DNA from: Rhizobium sp. Leaf371
GTDB taxonomy: Bacteria; Pseudomonadota; Alphaproteobacteria; Rhizobiales; Rhizobiaceae
Assembly: GCF_001424045.1 (NCBI RefSeq)
Contig: NZ_LMQB01000003.1
Location: 1 to 64,000, forward strand
DNA length: 64,000 nt
Direction of reading: 5' to 3'
The translations under genes were made by a program, and so were the position numbers. Shown here one piece after another: positions 25,260 through 32,517 of the stretch (the first letter of the stretch is position 1; every line of letters starts with the position of its first letter). The notes beneath the pieces were generated by a model, which was not told the origin of the DNA, made no database searches, and saw nothing but the letters and a program-made list of their open reading frames with translations.

Positions 25260-25403
25260 CTAGTCAGGGACCATGTTCTCCAGCAGGGCGTCGAGCTCGG
25301 CGACGACAGCGGCCAGTTCCGCCACAATCTGCTGACGCTCTTTTCGGTCGACTGCGTTGGGAAGCTCAGCGCGCAGTTCTTCGATGTGCTGTTCGATCGT
25401 CAT
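25260..25403 (-). CDS. 47-residue acidic helical protein
   Basis: The ATG at 25403 has AAGGAGACGAAG upstream, a strong ribosome site. The product MTIEQHIEELRAELPNAVDR, then KERQQIVAELAAVVAELDAL, is a predicted single or double amphipathic helix ending ENMVPD. It is the only minus-strand gene between virC2 and DUF1173. Small proteins of this type recur on rhizobial plasmids, but no function is known to me. The longer open frame upstream to 25817 lacks coding character. Confidence 0.6.
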   Translation of the reverse strand: MTIEQHIEELRAELPNAVDRKERQQIVAELAAVVAELDALLENMVPD

Positions 25404-25675
25404 CTTCGTCTCCTTGACGTTTGTGAAAGATGGAACCGACGCGGCGGAAGGACGATGACGAGTCAAGGTTCGCGTCAGCGACCGGCGGAGCCGGCACGAG
25501 GAGGAACCGATTTTGTCGGAGCAAAGCGCAGGCAAAATTGGAGGGGCCGCGTGACCTTGAGGCGGCATTGGCCTTTTGCCATACTCGCAGATCTCAGCAG
25601 ACAGGGGTATTCTCTCGTGTGGCACCCTCTTGCAGCGGCGCGTCAAACGAGAGATCGCTTGAAGGCACGGGTGCG

Positions 25676-26878
25676 ATGAGCAGACGCTACCGAATAGGTC
25701 ACGCCGTTTTGGCAGAGGAGGATCCGGCCTTCGGTGCGACCCTGACAGAGGCATACCGGATCCGGCAAAGACCTGTCTGCCTGTGCTGTGAGAAAGGCGT
25801 GGAGATGTATATCGCACGCATCAGCGAGCAGTATTTCATCAAACGGATGCCCCTGACAGGGTCTGACCACGATCCGCTGTGTCAATCCTATGAACCGCCC
25901 TATGAGCTTTCCGGTCTTGGGCCGCTGATCGGCGGGGCAATACAGCTCGACCAGGTGAGCGGAACGGCGGCACTCAAACTGGATTTCTCTCTCTCAAAGC
26001 GTGGCGCGCAGAAATCTGCGGGTGGATCCGCGCAAGGTGAAGGTCCGGTCAAGAATGAGGTCAGAAAACTGTCGCTGCGCGCACTTCTCCATTTCTTATG
26101 GCATCAAGGTGGATTGACCGAATGGACGGCCCATTGGGCCGGCAAGCGCCATTGGTTTCAGGTGCGCAGCCATCTTCTGGAAGCCGCGGCGACGACAACG
26201 GTCAAAGGGTCGGCGCTGTCAGACCGCCTGCTCATTCCGGAGAACTTTCGTCTAGACGAGAAGGCTGCCATCGAACAGCGGCGGGCCTCCGCTCTTGCAG
26301 ATATCCGAGCACCGTCGTCTGGGCCCAGAAAACTGATGGTGCTGATTGGTGAGGTGAAGGAATTTGCGTCAGCCCGCAGCGGTCAGAAGATTATCGTCAA
26401 GCATATGCCCGGTTTCCCTCTGATGATGGAGGAGGGCACCTGGCGTCGGCTGCAGTCTCGTTACGCCGGCGAGCTGGAACTCTGGCGGGCCAATGACCAG
26501 TTCCATCTTGTCGCCATTACGACGTTTGGTATGACCCATTCCGGCCTCGCCACGATAGACGAGATCGCCCTGATGTCGGCGACCGAGCAATGGCTGCCGA
26601 TCGAAAATGCCTACGAGCACCGGCTCATCGAAGCTCTGTCGAGGCTCAGTTCGAAAAGCGTCAAGGGCCTTCGGTTCAACATGGCGTCGACACAGCCGAT
26701 TGCAGCGGCGACCCTGCGGCATCGCCGACCGATGCCCGCAGCGCTCTACATCATACCCCCGGACGCCAATGAAGACTTCGAGGCCACGCTTTCGGAGATG
26801 ATTTCGGCTCGGGATGATGTTGAGGCCTGGGTCTGGCGTGTGGCTGAAGGCGAGATGCCACCCCTTCCTCTCGGATGA
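25676..26878 (+). CDS. DUF1173 family protein
   Basis: The ATG at 25676 gives 400 residues beginning MSRRYRIGHAVLAEEDPAFG. A Cys-rich stretch CLCCEKGVEMYIARISEQYF, then HDPLCQSYEPPYELSGLGPL near the N-terminus, could bind zinc. The rest includes LRALLHFLWHQGGLTEWTAH and a long alpha/beta region. It belongs to DUF1173, a family mainly encoded on plasmids of alphaproteobacteria next to transfer and establishment genes. The biochemical role is unknown. An open frame extends back to 25430, but that part overlaps the ribosome site of the 47-residue gene and looks non-coding. Confidence 0.75.
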   Translation: MSRRYRIGHAVLAEEDPAFGATLTEAYRIRQRPVCLCCEKGVEMYIARISEQYFIKRMPLTGSDHDPLCQSYEPPYELSGLGPLIGGAIQLDQVSGTAALKLDFSLSKRGAQKSAGGSAQGEGPVKNEVRKLSLRALLHFLWHQGGLTEWTAHWAGKRHWFQVRSHLLEAAATTTVKGSALSDRLLIPENFRLDEKAAIEQRRASALADIRAPSSGPRKLMVLIGEVKEFASARSGQKIIVKHMPGFPLMMEEGTWRRLQSRYAGELELWRANDQFHLVAITTFGMTHSGLATIDEIALMSATEQWLPIENAYEHRLIEALSRLSSKSVKGLRFNMASTQPIAAATLRHRRPMPAALYIIPPDANEDFEATLSEMISARDDVEAWVWRVAEGEMPPLPLG

Positions 26879-26976
26879 TGTGACCTTCGACCGATATCAC
26901 TGTCGTGAATCGATCCGACACGACCGATTCAAAACTCTCATTGGACGCAGAATCCCAAAAAGACGAATCTGGGTCG

Positions 26977-27270
26977 ATGATTGCCCAGCCCTATCATCTC
27001 TATATCGAGCGGATCGATCCTGCGAAAAACATGGCGCGCTTCTATGCGCTCGCTATTCAGCCGACCCTATTCGGACAGGCGTCGCTTATGCGGTGCTGGG
27101 GCCGCATCGGTTGCCGCGGTCAGCAGAAGCTTCATATGTTCGAGCGTGAAGATCAGGCAGTCGAAATGTTCCTCGAATTGCTTTCTGAAAAACGCAAAAG
27201 AGGCTATCGGCCGCGTGCAAGCTGTGGAAACCCCGCAAATTCTCCGCGATTTGCAGCGGCAGCACAATGA
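26977..27270 (+). CDS. WGR-domain protein
   Basis: From the ATG at 26977 this is a 97-residue protein made almost entirely of a WGR domain: YHLYIERIDPAKNMARFYAL, then SLMRCWGRIGCRGQQKLHMF and AVEMFLELLSEKRKRGYRPR. WGR domains bind nucleic acid and occur in PARPs and in small bacterial proteins. A GTG at 26905 would add 24 residues without clear conservation. It lies 98 bases after DUF1173 and before the HU gene, so it is probably part of a DNA-binding set carried in the leading region. Confidence 0.75.
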   Translation: MIAQPYHLYIERIDPAKNMARFYALAIQPTLFGQASLMRCWGRIGCRGQQKLHMFEREDQAVEMFLELLSEKRKRGYRPRASCGNPANSPRFAAAAQ

Positions 27271-27328
27271 CATCGCCCCGATTGACTGTCACTGATTCCG
27301 ACATTCATAACGATGCGGAGAATTTGAC

Positions 27329-27607
27329 ATGACCACAACAAATGAAATTGCTGACAAGATTGCGACCGAGCACGGTCTGACCAAGGTTCAGGGCAAGGCG
27401 GTGGTTGAGGCAGTGATCGCGGCCATCACAGATGCAACGATGGCCGGTAACGAAACCTCGTTGCCGGGCTTTGGAAAGTTCAAAATCAAAGATACGCCCG
27501 AGCGCGAGGGCCGCAATCCAGCGACGGGCGAGGCCATGAAGATCGCCGCTTCGAAAAAGCTGGCGTTCACGCCAGCCAAGGCCCTGAAGGACGCACTCAA
27601 CAAGTGA
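27329..27607 (+). CDS. HU-family DNA-binding protein
   Basis: This 92-residue histone-like protein opens MTTTNEIADKIATEHGLTKV and contains the hallmark ETSLPGFGKFKIKDTPEREG and RNPATGEAMKIAASKKLAF, the beta-arm that wraps DNA. HU and IHF proteins bend DNA as dimers. This copy is probably a plasmid-borne variant that helps package incoming DNA or organise the relaxosome. A good hairpin terminator follows seven bases after the stop. Confidence 0.9.
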   Translation: MTTTNEIADKIATEHGLTKVQGKAVVEAVIAAITDATMAGNETSLPGFGKFKIKDTPEREGRNPATGEAMKIAASKKLAFTPAKALKDALNK

Positions 27608-27613
27608 CATGAC

Positions 27614-27643
27614 AAAAGCCCCGCTCGGATCGAGCGGGGCTTT
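27614..27643. terminator. Bidirectional terminator between HU and DUF736 genes
   Basis: AAAAGCCCCGCTCG and CGAGCGGGGCTTT form a GC-rich stem with a three-base loop (GAT), with A and T tracts on the outer sides. It lies between two convergent genes (stops at 27607 and 27651) and can end transcription from both. Confidence 0.9.
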
Positions 27644-27650
27644 GCGAATT

Positions 27651-27962
27651 TCAGCGGCGGGTATTTCGCGACCAGATGAGTTGCAGGCCTTCCTGGCCCT
27701 GGACTTCGGTGAGCGTGGCGTAGATCGGAGCTGGAAAGCTCGGGTCGTCGAGCTTGACCGAGATGTAGTCTCGCTCGGTTTCGCGGGCCTGCTTTTGCCA
27801 TCCGGCGCCGAACTCGACATTGCCGGCGAGGACCCGGAAGTCGGGAGCGTCTTCGGAGGAGCGCTCGACCCGGATGATCTTGGCCTTGACGTTGAGATTA
27901 AGGGTCTTGATGGTGCCGGAGAAGCCGTTGTCCGAAGCGGTGAAAGAGCCGATGGTTGCCAT
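27651..27962 (-). CDS. DUF736 family protein
   Basis: The ATG at 27962 opens [20 protein letters not shown], the typical DUF736 start, and the 103-residue product continues with [20 protein letters not shown] and [22 protein letters not shown]736 is abundant on alphaproteobacterial plasmids, usually near antirestriction genes. Its fold is thought to be a small beta-barrel, and the function is unproven. It is the first minus-strand gene of the establishment region. An 18-base element also found upstream of the ardC-like gene lies about 100 bases before its start. Confidence 0.85.
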   Translation of the reverse strand: MATIGSFTASDNGFSGTIKTLNLNVKAKIIRVERSSEDAPDFRVLAGNVEFGAGWQKQARETERDYISVKLDDPSFPAPIYATLTEVQGQEGLQLIWSRNTRR

Positions 27963-28054
27963 TGTCGTATTCCTTTTCCAGTTGCTCGGACCGCGCCCAT
28001 CGCGATCTCGATGGCTGTCGATCAGACCGGGGGACGATCGGCCCGCACCTGACA

Positions 28055-28088
28055 AGGCCGCAACGAAGTGGAGGACGGCCATGGGCCG
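28055..28088. repeat. Upstream element, copy 1 (before DUF736)
   Basis: The core AACGAAGTGGAGGACGGC (28062-28079) is identical to 30216-30233. The match extends, with two one-base gaps, over AGGCCGCAACG and CCATGGGCCG on either side. Both copies lie 100-145 bases upstream of a minus-strand establishment gene and in the same orientation relative to it. A shared promoter, or a folded single-strand promoter, is the favoured explanation. Confidence 0.6.
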
Positions 28089-28193
28089 AGGCTTTCTTGC
28101 CTCGCGAGGAATGGCGGCGTAGCCGACAGGGGAAGAAAACGAGCCGGCCGTTGCGGAGATCGATCGAGCCGAACAACGTGAGGTGGTCTTCGG

Positions 28194-28727
28194 TCAGACA
28201 TGCCCCATCGAGACCGCAGTGGGTGCCGCTCGTGAGATTGGAAGGAAACACAATGGCTGAAAGAGGCGAAGACGCGTTGCAATGTGGCGTCGGCCTACTG
28301 CCCCTCTGCGTCTCAAGGCGGAGACAATCCTAAGAGTGCACGACACCTGTGAGCTTCCGGGAAGCGGCCGCCTGCTTTTGACAGTCAGAGCAATGGTTTT
28401 CAAAAAAGCCTGGCTGAAACTACCAAGCGACTTGGTCGATTCAAAATCGAATGCCTTGTCCAGTTCGACGCGGTTATACTCATCGAGAATGATCCAGCAG
28501 GGAAAATCCAAGCCGGCCCGTCGGCACTCCATCTGCGTGATGGCAAGCGAAAGACGGTCGGTTGCGGGCAATTGCGACGTGATCGGGAACAGGAATACGG
28601 CGCCTGGCATGGCGGCGGTCCGCACAACGACGCAGACTGGTCTCGCCTTGCGGCCCGACTCTTCGCCGACCGCCGCCTGGCGGCTCCACAGATAAAAAAA
28701 TCGGACGATATTGCCTGGCTCAAGCAT
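28194..28727 (-). CDS. Toxin of a type II toxin-antitoxin pair (PemK/MazF-like), altered C-terminus
   Basis: The start chosen is the ATG at 28727, which overlaps the antitoxin stop by eight bases. The first 113 residues look conserved: EPGNIVRFFYLWSRQAAVGE, RKARPVCVVVRTA, FLFPITSQLPATDRLSLAIT and LDFPCWIILDEYNRV. The beginning and the ITSQ segment suggest the PemK/MazF mRNA-endonuclease fold. After ALTVK the frame runs on to 28194 through unconserved sequence. In the next frame QKQAAASRKLTGVVHS ends at a TAG at 28330, which looks like the normal end. A one-base slip near 28385 has therefore probably replaced the tail. Activity is uncertain. Confidence 0.65.
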   Translation of the reverse strand: MLEPGNIVRFFYLWSRQAAVGEESGRKARPVCVVVRTAAMPGAVFLFPITSQLPATDRLSLAITQMECRRAGLDFPCWIILDEYNRVELDKAFDFESTKSLGSFSQAFLKTIALTVKSRRPLPGSSQVSCTLRIVSALRRRGAVGRRHIATRLRLFQPLCFLPISRAAPTAVSMGHV

Positions 28728-28965
28728 CGTCTTGACCCATGATGTCGTCAAGGCCGGTCATCAGTTCCTGATGAATATCCTGTGGCGCATCGAGCAGATT
28801 ATAGGCCTTGGTATGGGAACTGCCGATCAATTTCCGATATTGATCTGCAGTGAGAATGACAAGCTTGTCCTTGCCACGCTTCGTCAAGGTCACGGGTTCG
28901 ATCAACGCTGTCTCAAGGATCTCGCCGGAGGCGCGGTTCATGTCTGAGAAGGTGTACTGTTTCAT
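28720..28965 (-). CDS. Phd/YefM-type antitoxin
   Basis: From the ATG at 28965 (GGAG upstream) this is an 81-residue protein beginning MKQYTFSDMNRASGEILETA, followed by EPVTLTKRGKDKLVILTADQ and YRKLI. This is the Phd/YefM dimerisation and DNA-binding layout: an N-terminal beta-alpha segment followed by the TKRGKDKxVIL strand pair. The C-terminal helix would neutralise the toxin encoded next, with which it overlaps. Such pairs stabilise plasmids after transfer and repress their own promoter. Confidence 0.8.
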   Translation of the reverse strand: MKQYTFSDMNRASGEILETALIEPVTLTKRGKDKLVILTADQYRKLIGSSHTKAYNLLDAPQDIHQELMTGLDDIMGQDDA

Positions 28966-29135
28966 GGTGGTCACTCCATTGAAGTACCTACAATACGTAA
29001 TCTATGCGATTGCGACAAGCTCCGTCCGCGGGAAGAGATGACATCATGGTCGGAGATGAGCAGGGTCAGGGTCCGTGGCTTGCATCGGAACCGCATCCTG
29101 ACCGTGGCTCCATCCCACGCAGCCAATATTATGGC

Positions 29136-30089
29136 CTAGGGCGCCTGCCGTCGTGTCTCTGGCTGCAGCTCGTGAAGATAGGCCACCGCGCGCTGCGCTT
29201 GCGCTGCCGCCTGCACGATGAAGCGCTTGTCATTGGCAAGCACCTGAAGCCAGGAGGCGAGGTAACTCGCATGATCAGGTCGCGGCTCCATTTCCGGGAC
29301 GATATGAAGATCGGCCGCGAGGAAGACCGCCCCCAATTCGGCGATCAGCTCTTCTCGGGCGCGTTCGCTACGATCTTTGGCATATCGTGACAGATCACGG
29401 TCGAGCCGGTGGGCAGCGCCCACCCAATGGATGCTCTCATGCGCAAGCGTCGCGTAATAACTTTCGACGTCTCGGAACGTCTCGATGGGTGGCATCTGGA
29501 TCATGTCTGGGCCCGGCGCATAAAATGCCTTCGCCCCACCGTGGCGGATGTTGGCACCGGTGGAGGCAAAGAAGGCGTCGGCCTCAGTGATCCGGCCGAC
29601 GGGCCGCTCTACGATCTCCTCCCGGCTATCGGCGTAGCGGTCACCGAGACCGTCGATCTGTTCGACATTGAAGACCGTGTAGGCCTTGAGGAAAGCGATA
29701 TCGCGCTTGATGTCGTGGTCGCCGCCATCGGTCTCGGTCTTGGTGATGCGGTTGGCATAGACCACCATGGAGCCGGTCTCGCCCTTTCGCACAGATGCAC
29801 CCAGTTCCTGAGCCTGGCGAAACGTCATCCACGTCGATGCAGCATAACCCCTCGCCGTCGCCTCCGACCACAGAAGCAAGACATTGATGCCGGAATAGGG
29901 TTCGCCATTGTGGCGCAACGGCCGCGAGACGCGGCCAGCGAGATGGCGGCTGTTCCAGGGCTGGACCCACGGACGCACGCCTTCGTCAAGGGCCGCGATT
30001 ATCTTGTCTGTGATACGCGCGTAGACATCGGCCCGCGGTTCGGTCTTGCTATAGGTCCGGCCTTCAACTTCCTTAATTTTCTTCTTCAT
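29136..30089 (-). CDS. ardC: ArdC-like antirestriction protein (zincin domain)
   Basis: The ATG at 30089 gives 317 residues. The N-terminal part is the ArdC single-strand DNA-binding domain: DVYARITDKIIAALDEGVRP, WVQPWNSRH, NGEPYSGINVLLLW and GETGSMVVYANRI. The C-terminal part is a zinc metallopeptidase-like domain with HESIHWVGAAHRLDR (about residue 215) and REELIAELGAVFLAADLHI. ArdC of IncW plasmids protects incoming single-stranded DNA from restriction. Here it lies in the leading region, is transcribed from the strand predicted to enter first, and has a repeated element 127-144 bases upstream. An open extension to 30254 has no coding character. Confidence 0.88.
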   Translation of the reverse strand: MKKKIKEVEGRTYSKTEPRADVYARITDKIIAALDEGVRPWVQPWNSRHLAGRVSRPLRHNGEPYSGINVLLLWSEATARGYAASTWMTFRQAQELGASVRKGETGSMVVYANRITKTETDGGDHDIKRDIAFLKAYTVFNVEQIDGLGDRYADSREEIVERPVGRITEADAFFASTGANIRHGGAKAFYAPGPDMIQMPPIETFRDVESYYATLAHESIHWVGAAHRLDRDLSRYAKDRSERAREELIAELGAVFLAADLHIVPEMEPRPDHASYLASWLQVLANDKRFIVQAAAQAQRAVAYLHELQPETRRQAP

Positions 30090-30207
30090 AATTCCGTCTC
30101 CTCTTTGTCGACCGCGCCGATCGCGGTTCGTTACGGCGGTCGAAAAAGCGGCGGCCGGAGGCGGCGCACCCGCTGAGAGCGAGAGCAAATGTTGGGAAAT
30201 TGTCGAT

Positions 30208-30240
30208 CGGGCCGAAACGAAGTGGAGGACGGCATGGCCG
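30208..30240. repeat. Upstream element, copy 2 (before ardC-like gene)
   Basis: GGGCCGAAACGAAGTGGAGG followed by ACGGCATGGCCG matches the element at 28055-28088, with an 18-base identical core (30216-30233). It sits 127-144 bases upstream of the ardC-like ATG, oriented like copy 1 relative to its gene. No third copy was noticed. Confidence 0.6.
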
Positions 30241-30321
30241 TTGCGACCGACCATCTCCGGCGACGCTAGACCGCTTACCGGGACGAGCCGCGATCGTTGC
30301 CTCTCACGTCCGACACAGGAA

Positions 30322-30347
30322 AAGCCGGCGCGTCAGACGCGCCGGCT
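30322..30347. terminator. Hairpin after the 30383-30964 gene
   Basis: AAGCCGGCGCGTC and its inverse AGACGCGCCGGCTT form a strong stem with almost no loop, flanked by AAA on the left (U-run for the minus strand). It lies 36 bases beyond the stop of the minus-strand gene ending at 30383. Confidence 0.8.
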
Positions 30348-30382
30348 TCGCAAAATGAGGAAGGGGCTTTCGCCCCTTCGGA

Positions 30383-30964
30383 TCAGTCGAAGGCCGACAT
30401 CTGCAGCGATGCCGCTTTTTGATCGATCGACGGTGCTGCGACCGCCGAACCGGTGCGTTCATAAGGCTTCCACGTCTCGCCGGTGATGTCCTCGTAGGCC
30501 GAAACCGCGCCTTCGGCTGCCATGCGCAGGACGTGGGCTTGCAGGCCCATGTCGGCTGCGAACTCGCGCTTGCGCTGGGCGCGGCTATCGAAGCCGACGG
30601 GGCCGTCGAGGTCCTCGTTGCGATCGTCGTTGGAGAGTTTAGTGGTGAGGTCGCGCGCCTCGGTGACCGCCCGGCTGTAGAACTGCCCCGCGCCGTAGGC
30701 CGAGCCAACGAAGGAGCCGACAATGCGCTGCATATGGATCTGCATGGCCTTTTCGGCGATGCCCTCTTTCAGCGCGTCGGCGCTGTCGATGAGCTGGCTG
30801 CGATGAAGCTCGCGGATACCGTCGCTATCGACGATGGCCAGGCCGAAGCTTTCGCAGATACGGTTTGCTTGGGGCGCGTCGGGGCACGCGAGGCGGACCA
30901 TCTCGAGGGTGGTGGCGCGTTGTGCGGCGGGGCGAGATTTCGAGGAGCGGTTGAGCGATGTCAT
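30383..30964 (-). CDS. Conserved plasmid protein of unknown function
   Basis: The ATG at 30964 gives 193 residues beginning MTSLNRSSKSRPAAQRATTL. The chain is helical, with IRELHRSQLIDSADALKEGI, MQIHMQRIVGSFVGSAYGAG and FAADMGLQAHVLRMAAEGAV. No catalytic or DNA-binding motif was recognised. The position, between the ardC-like and DUF7007 genes, and the orientation suggest a leading-region gene. A hairpin terminator follows. The plus-strand open frame of about 1.2 kb across this region is a shadow of high-GC codons. Confidence 0.65.
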   Translation of the reverse strand: MTSLNRSSKSRPAAQRATTLEMVRLACPDAPQANRICESFGLAIVDSDGIRELHRSQLIDSADALKEGIAEKAMQIHMQRIVGSFVGSAYGAGQFYSRAVTEARDLTTKLSNDDRNEDLDGPVGFDSRAQRKREFAADMGLQAHVLRMAAEGAVSAYEDITGETWKPYERTGSAVAAPSIDQKAASLQMSAFD

Positions 30965-31590
30965 GATCGGTGTCCTTGTGCGTGGTTGAGCGAAGCCCGG
31001 GTCTGCCGCTTTCCGCCACTGTCCCTCGGGTGCGGTCGACACGAACCGGGCAAGCGGCCTGGCCCAAGGTCAGGACGATGCGATCGAGCAGGGTGGGGTT
31101 GCGGAGGATGCGGACCGCTGGCGGTCTGCAGAAAACGCGGCCACGCCTTGCGCAGCGCGCGTCGTCCTGCCGCCACGCGGCGCGGAACGCGGCCTTTGAC
31201 CAGGTTGCGACCGGTTCAGACCGCAGCAAACCCGAGGACTGAGCCGGGAGCTGCTCGACGTCTTTGCCGATCGCCGGAGGGCATCGCTCGTGATCGCCCG
31301 CGGCACCTCCACCGCCCACCGGACAACCAGCAGGCAGCAAGAGGTCCACCGATCAGCCCTTTGCGCAGGCATGCCATCGGGGCCCTTCGACCGGCCCATC
31401 ATAAAGCGTGCGCCACCCGCGACGCTCGATCGCCGCCGAAACACGCGCCGACCGATGGAAGACAAACCGGCCTTTGGCCAGCAGCGTCCGGAGCCTGCGT
31501 TCTCGACGGTCGCCGGCTCGCCTCTGCGCCGGCCGAGGCCCATGGGCTACCCGGACGTCCCGGCCGATCTCTCCGGCTCGACGCGGCACC
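30965..31590. other. GC-rich intergenic stretch, no gene recognised
   Basis: About 625 bases lie between two minus-strand genes. Several open frames cross it on both strands, but they are rich in Arg, Pro and Ser, overlap one another, and show no family motif or ribosome site. The promoter of the 30383-30964 gene must lie at the left end. Nothing else was identified. Confidence 0.5.
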
Positions 31591-32364
31591 TCAACGCCCG
31601 GTCCAGCCAATGAAACTCGACGGACCGCCGTACCGGCGATCACGGGACTCATCAACGACATAGCCGAACGCTCCGATATCGTAGAACGCCTCGTCGACAA
31701 GGTAGCGCCGCTCCTCGTCCGCTGGCGCGCGAACACCGCTCGAGCGCCTCCCACCGAGCATGGCGATGCATTCGACAAAGCCCGGATGATGATGCGACTG
31801 AATAGCTGAAATGACCACCCAACGATCAACGTTGTCACGGTCGAAGTCGCTGCGGTCCTTAGCCCGCGACTGGCCGGGCTGCAGCACCTTGGCATGTGCG
31901 TCCTCCCAGGCCTGCGGGTAGACATGACGCAGGATGTCGTCGGCGTGGCGCCTCTCGAAATCGGTGAACAGGTCGGGATAGGCAATTGCCACCGCCACCC
32001 AGGCGCAGTCCTCCTCGTAGAAGCCGTCTTCGGCACGCAACAACGATGGCACAAGCCTGTTGCGATCCAGGGAAAGCGCGAAGCCGCCATGGCTTGCGGT
32101 GCTATGGACAACGATGCCATCGGCATACAGCACGGCGTGTTGCGAAAGACCCCACGGCGTTGATGCGCTGTCGGCAATCGTCCGTCGCGCGAGCGCTGTC
32201 AGCTGGGCGACATGGCGAGACCATTCCTCGACCAACCGGCTAAACTCGGCCTCATCGACGGGATCTGTTCGTTGATCGTGGAAATCGGCAATTGTCCAAT
32301 CCTCGATCGGTCGTTTCAGGCCCCAGGCCTTGACAAGGTGATAGCGGTTTCCGCTCGGGCTCAT
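31591..32364 (-). CDS. DUF7007-type plasmid protein, N-terminus possibly damaged
   Basis: From the ATG at 32364 this is a 257-residue protein with ADSASTPWGLSQHAVLYADG, IVVHSTASHGGFALSLDRN, YEEDCAWVAVAIAYPDLFTD and PQAWEDAHAKVLQPGQSRAK. I recognise these as the core of DUF7007 proteins found on rhizobial plasmids. Upstream, the same frame reads DGLFAALVGEQAFA, which looks conserved, and reaches MSATFPL, but a TAA lies between the two. The native start may therefore have been lost to a nonsense change, or the frame begins late. Function unknown. Confidence 0.65.
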   Translation of the reverse strand: MSPSGNRYHLVKAWGLKRPIEDWTIADFHDQRTDPVDEAEFSRLVEEWSRHVAQLTALARRTIADSASTPWGLSQHAVLYADGIVVHSTASHGGFALSLDRNRLVPSLLRAEDGFYEEDCAWVAVAIAYPDLFTDFERRHADDILRHVYPQAWEDAHAKVLQPGQSRAKDRSDFDRDNVDRWVVISAIQSHHHPGFVECIAMLGGRRSSGVRAPADEERRYLVDEAFYDIGAFGYVVDESRDRRYGGPSSFIGWTGR

Positions 32365-32472
32365 GGCGAACGCCTGCTCGCCTACGAGAGCTGCGAAAAG
32401 GCCGTCACGGGTTTTTCCTTAGAGAGGGAATGTTGCGGACATTGTCTGCTCCTGTCTTTGTGGAAATGAAAG

Positions 32473-32494
32473 CGCCGCCGGCAAGCCGGCGGCG
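32473..32494. terminator. Hairpin after the ParB-like gene
   Basis: CGCCGCCGGC and GCCGGCGGCG are a perfect 10-bp stem with a two-base loop, 23 bases beyond the stop of the minus-strand gene at 32518. On that strand it is followed by CTTTCATTT, a weak U-rich tail. Confidence 0.75.
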
Positions 32495-32517
32495 TCGGGA
32501 AAGTTCAGTGTCTGCCC

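Noticed and set aside
30419-31663. Long plus-strand open frame of 414 codons
   Set aside because: It is antisense to a better minus-strand gene and rich in Arg, Gly and Pro, with no motif or ribosome site. A GC-rich shadow frame.
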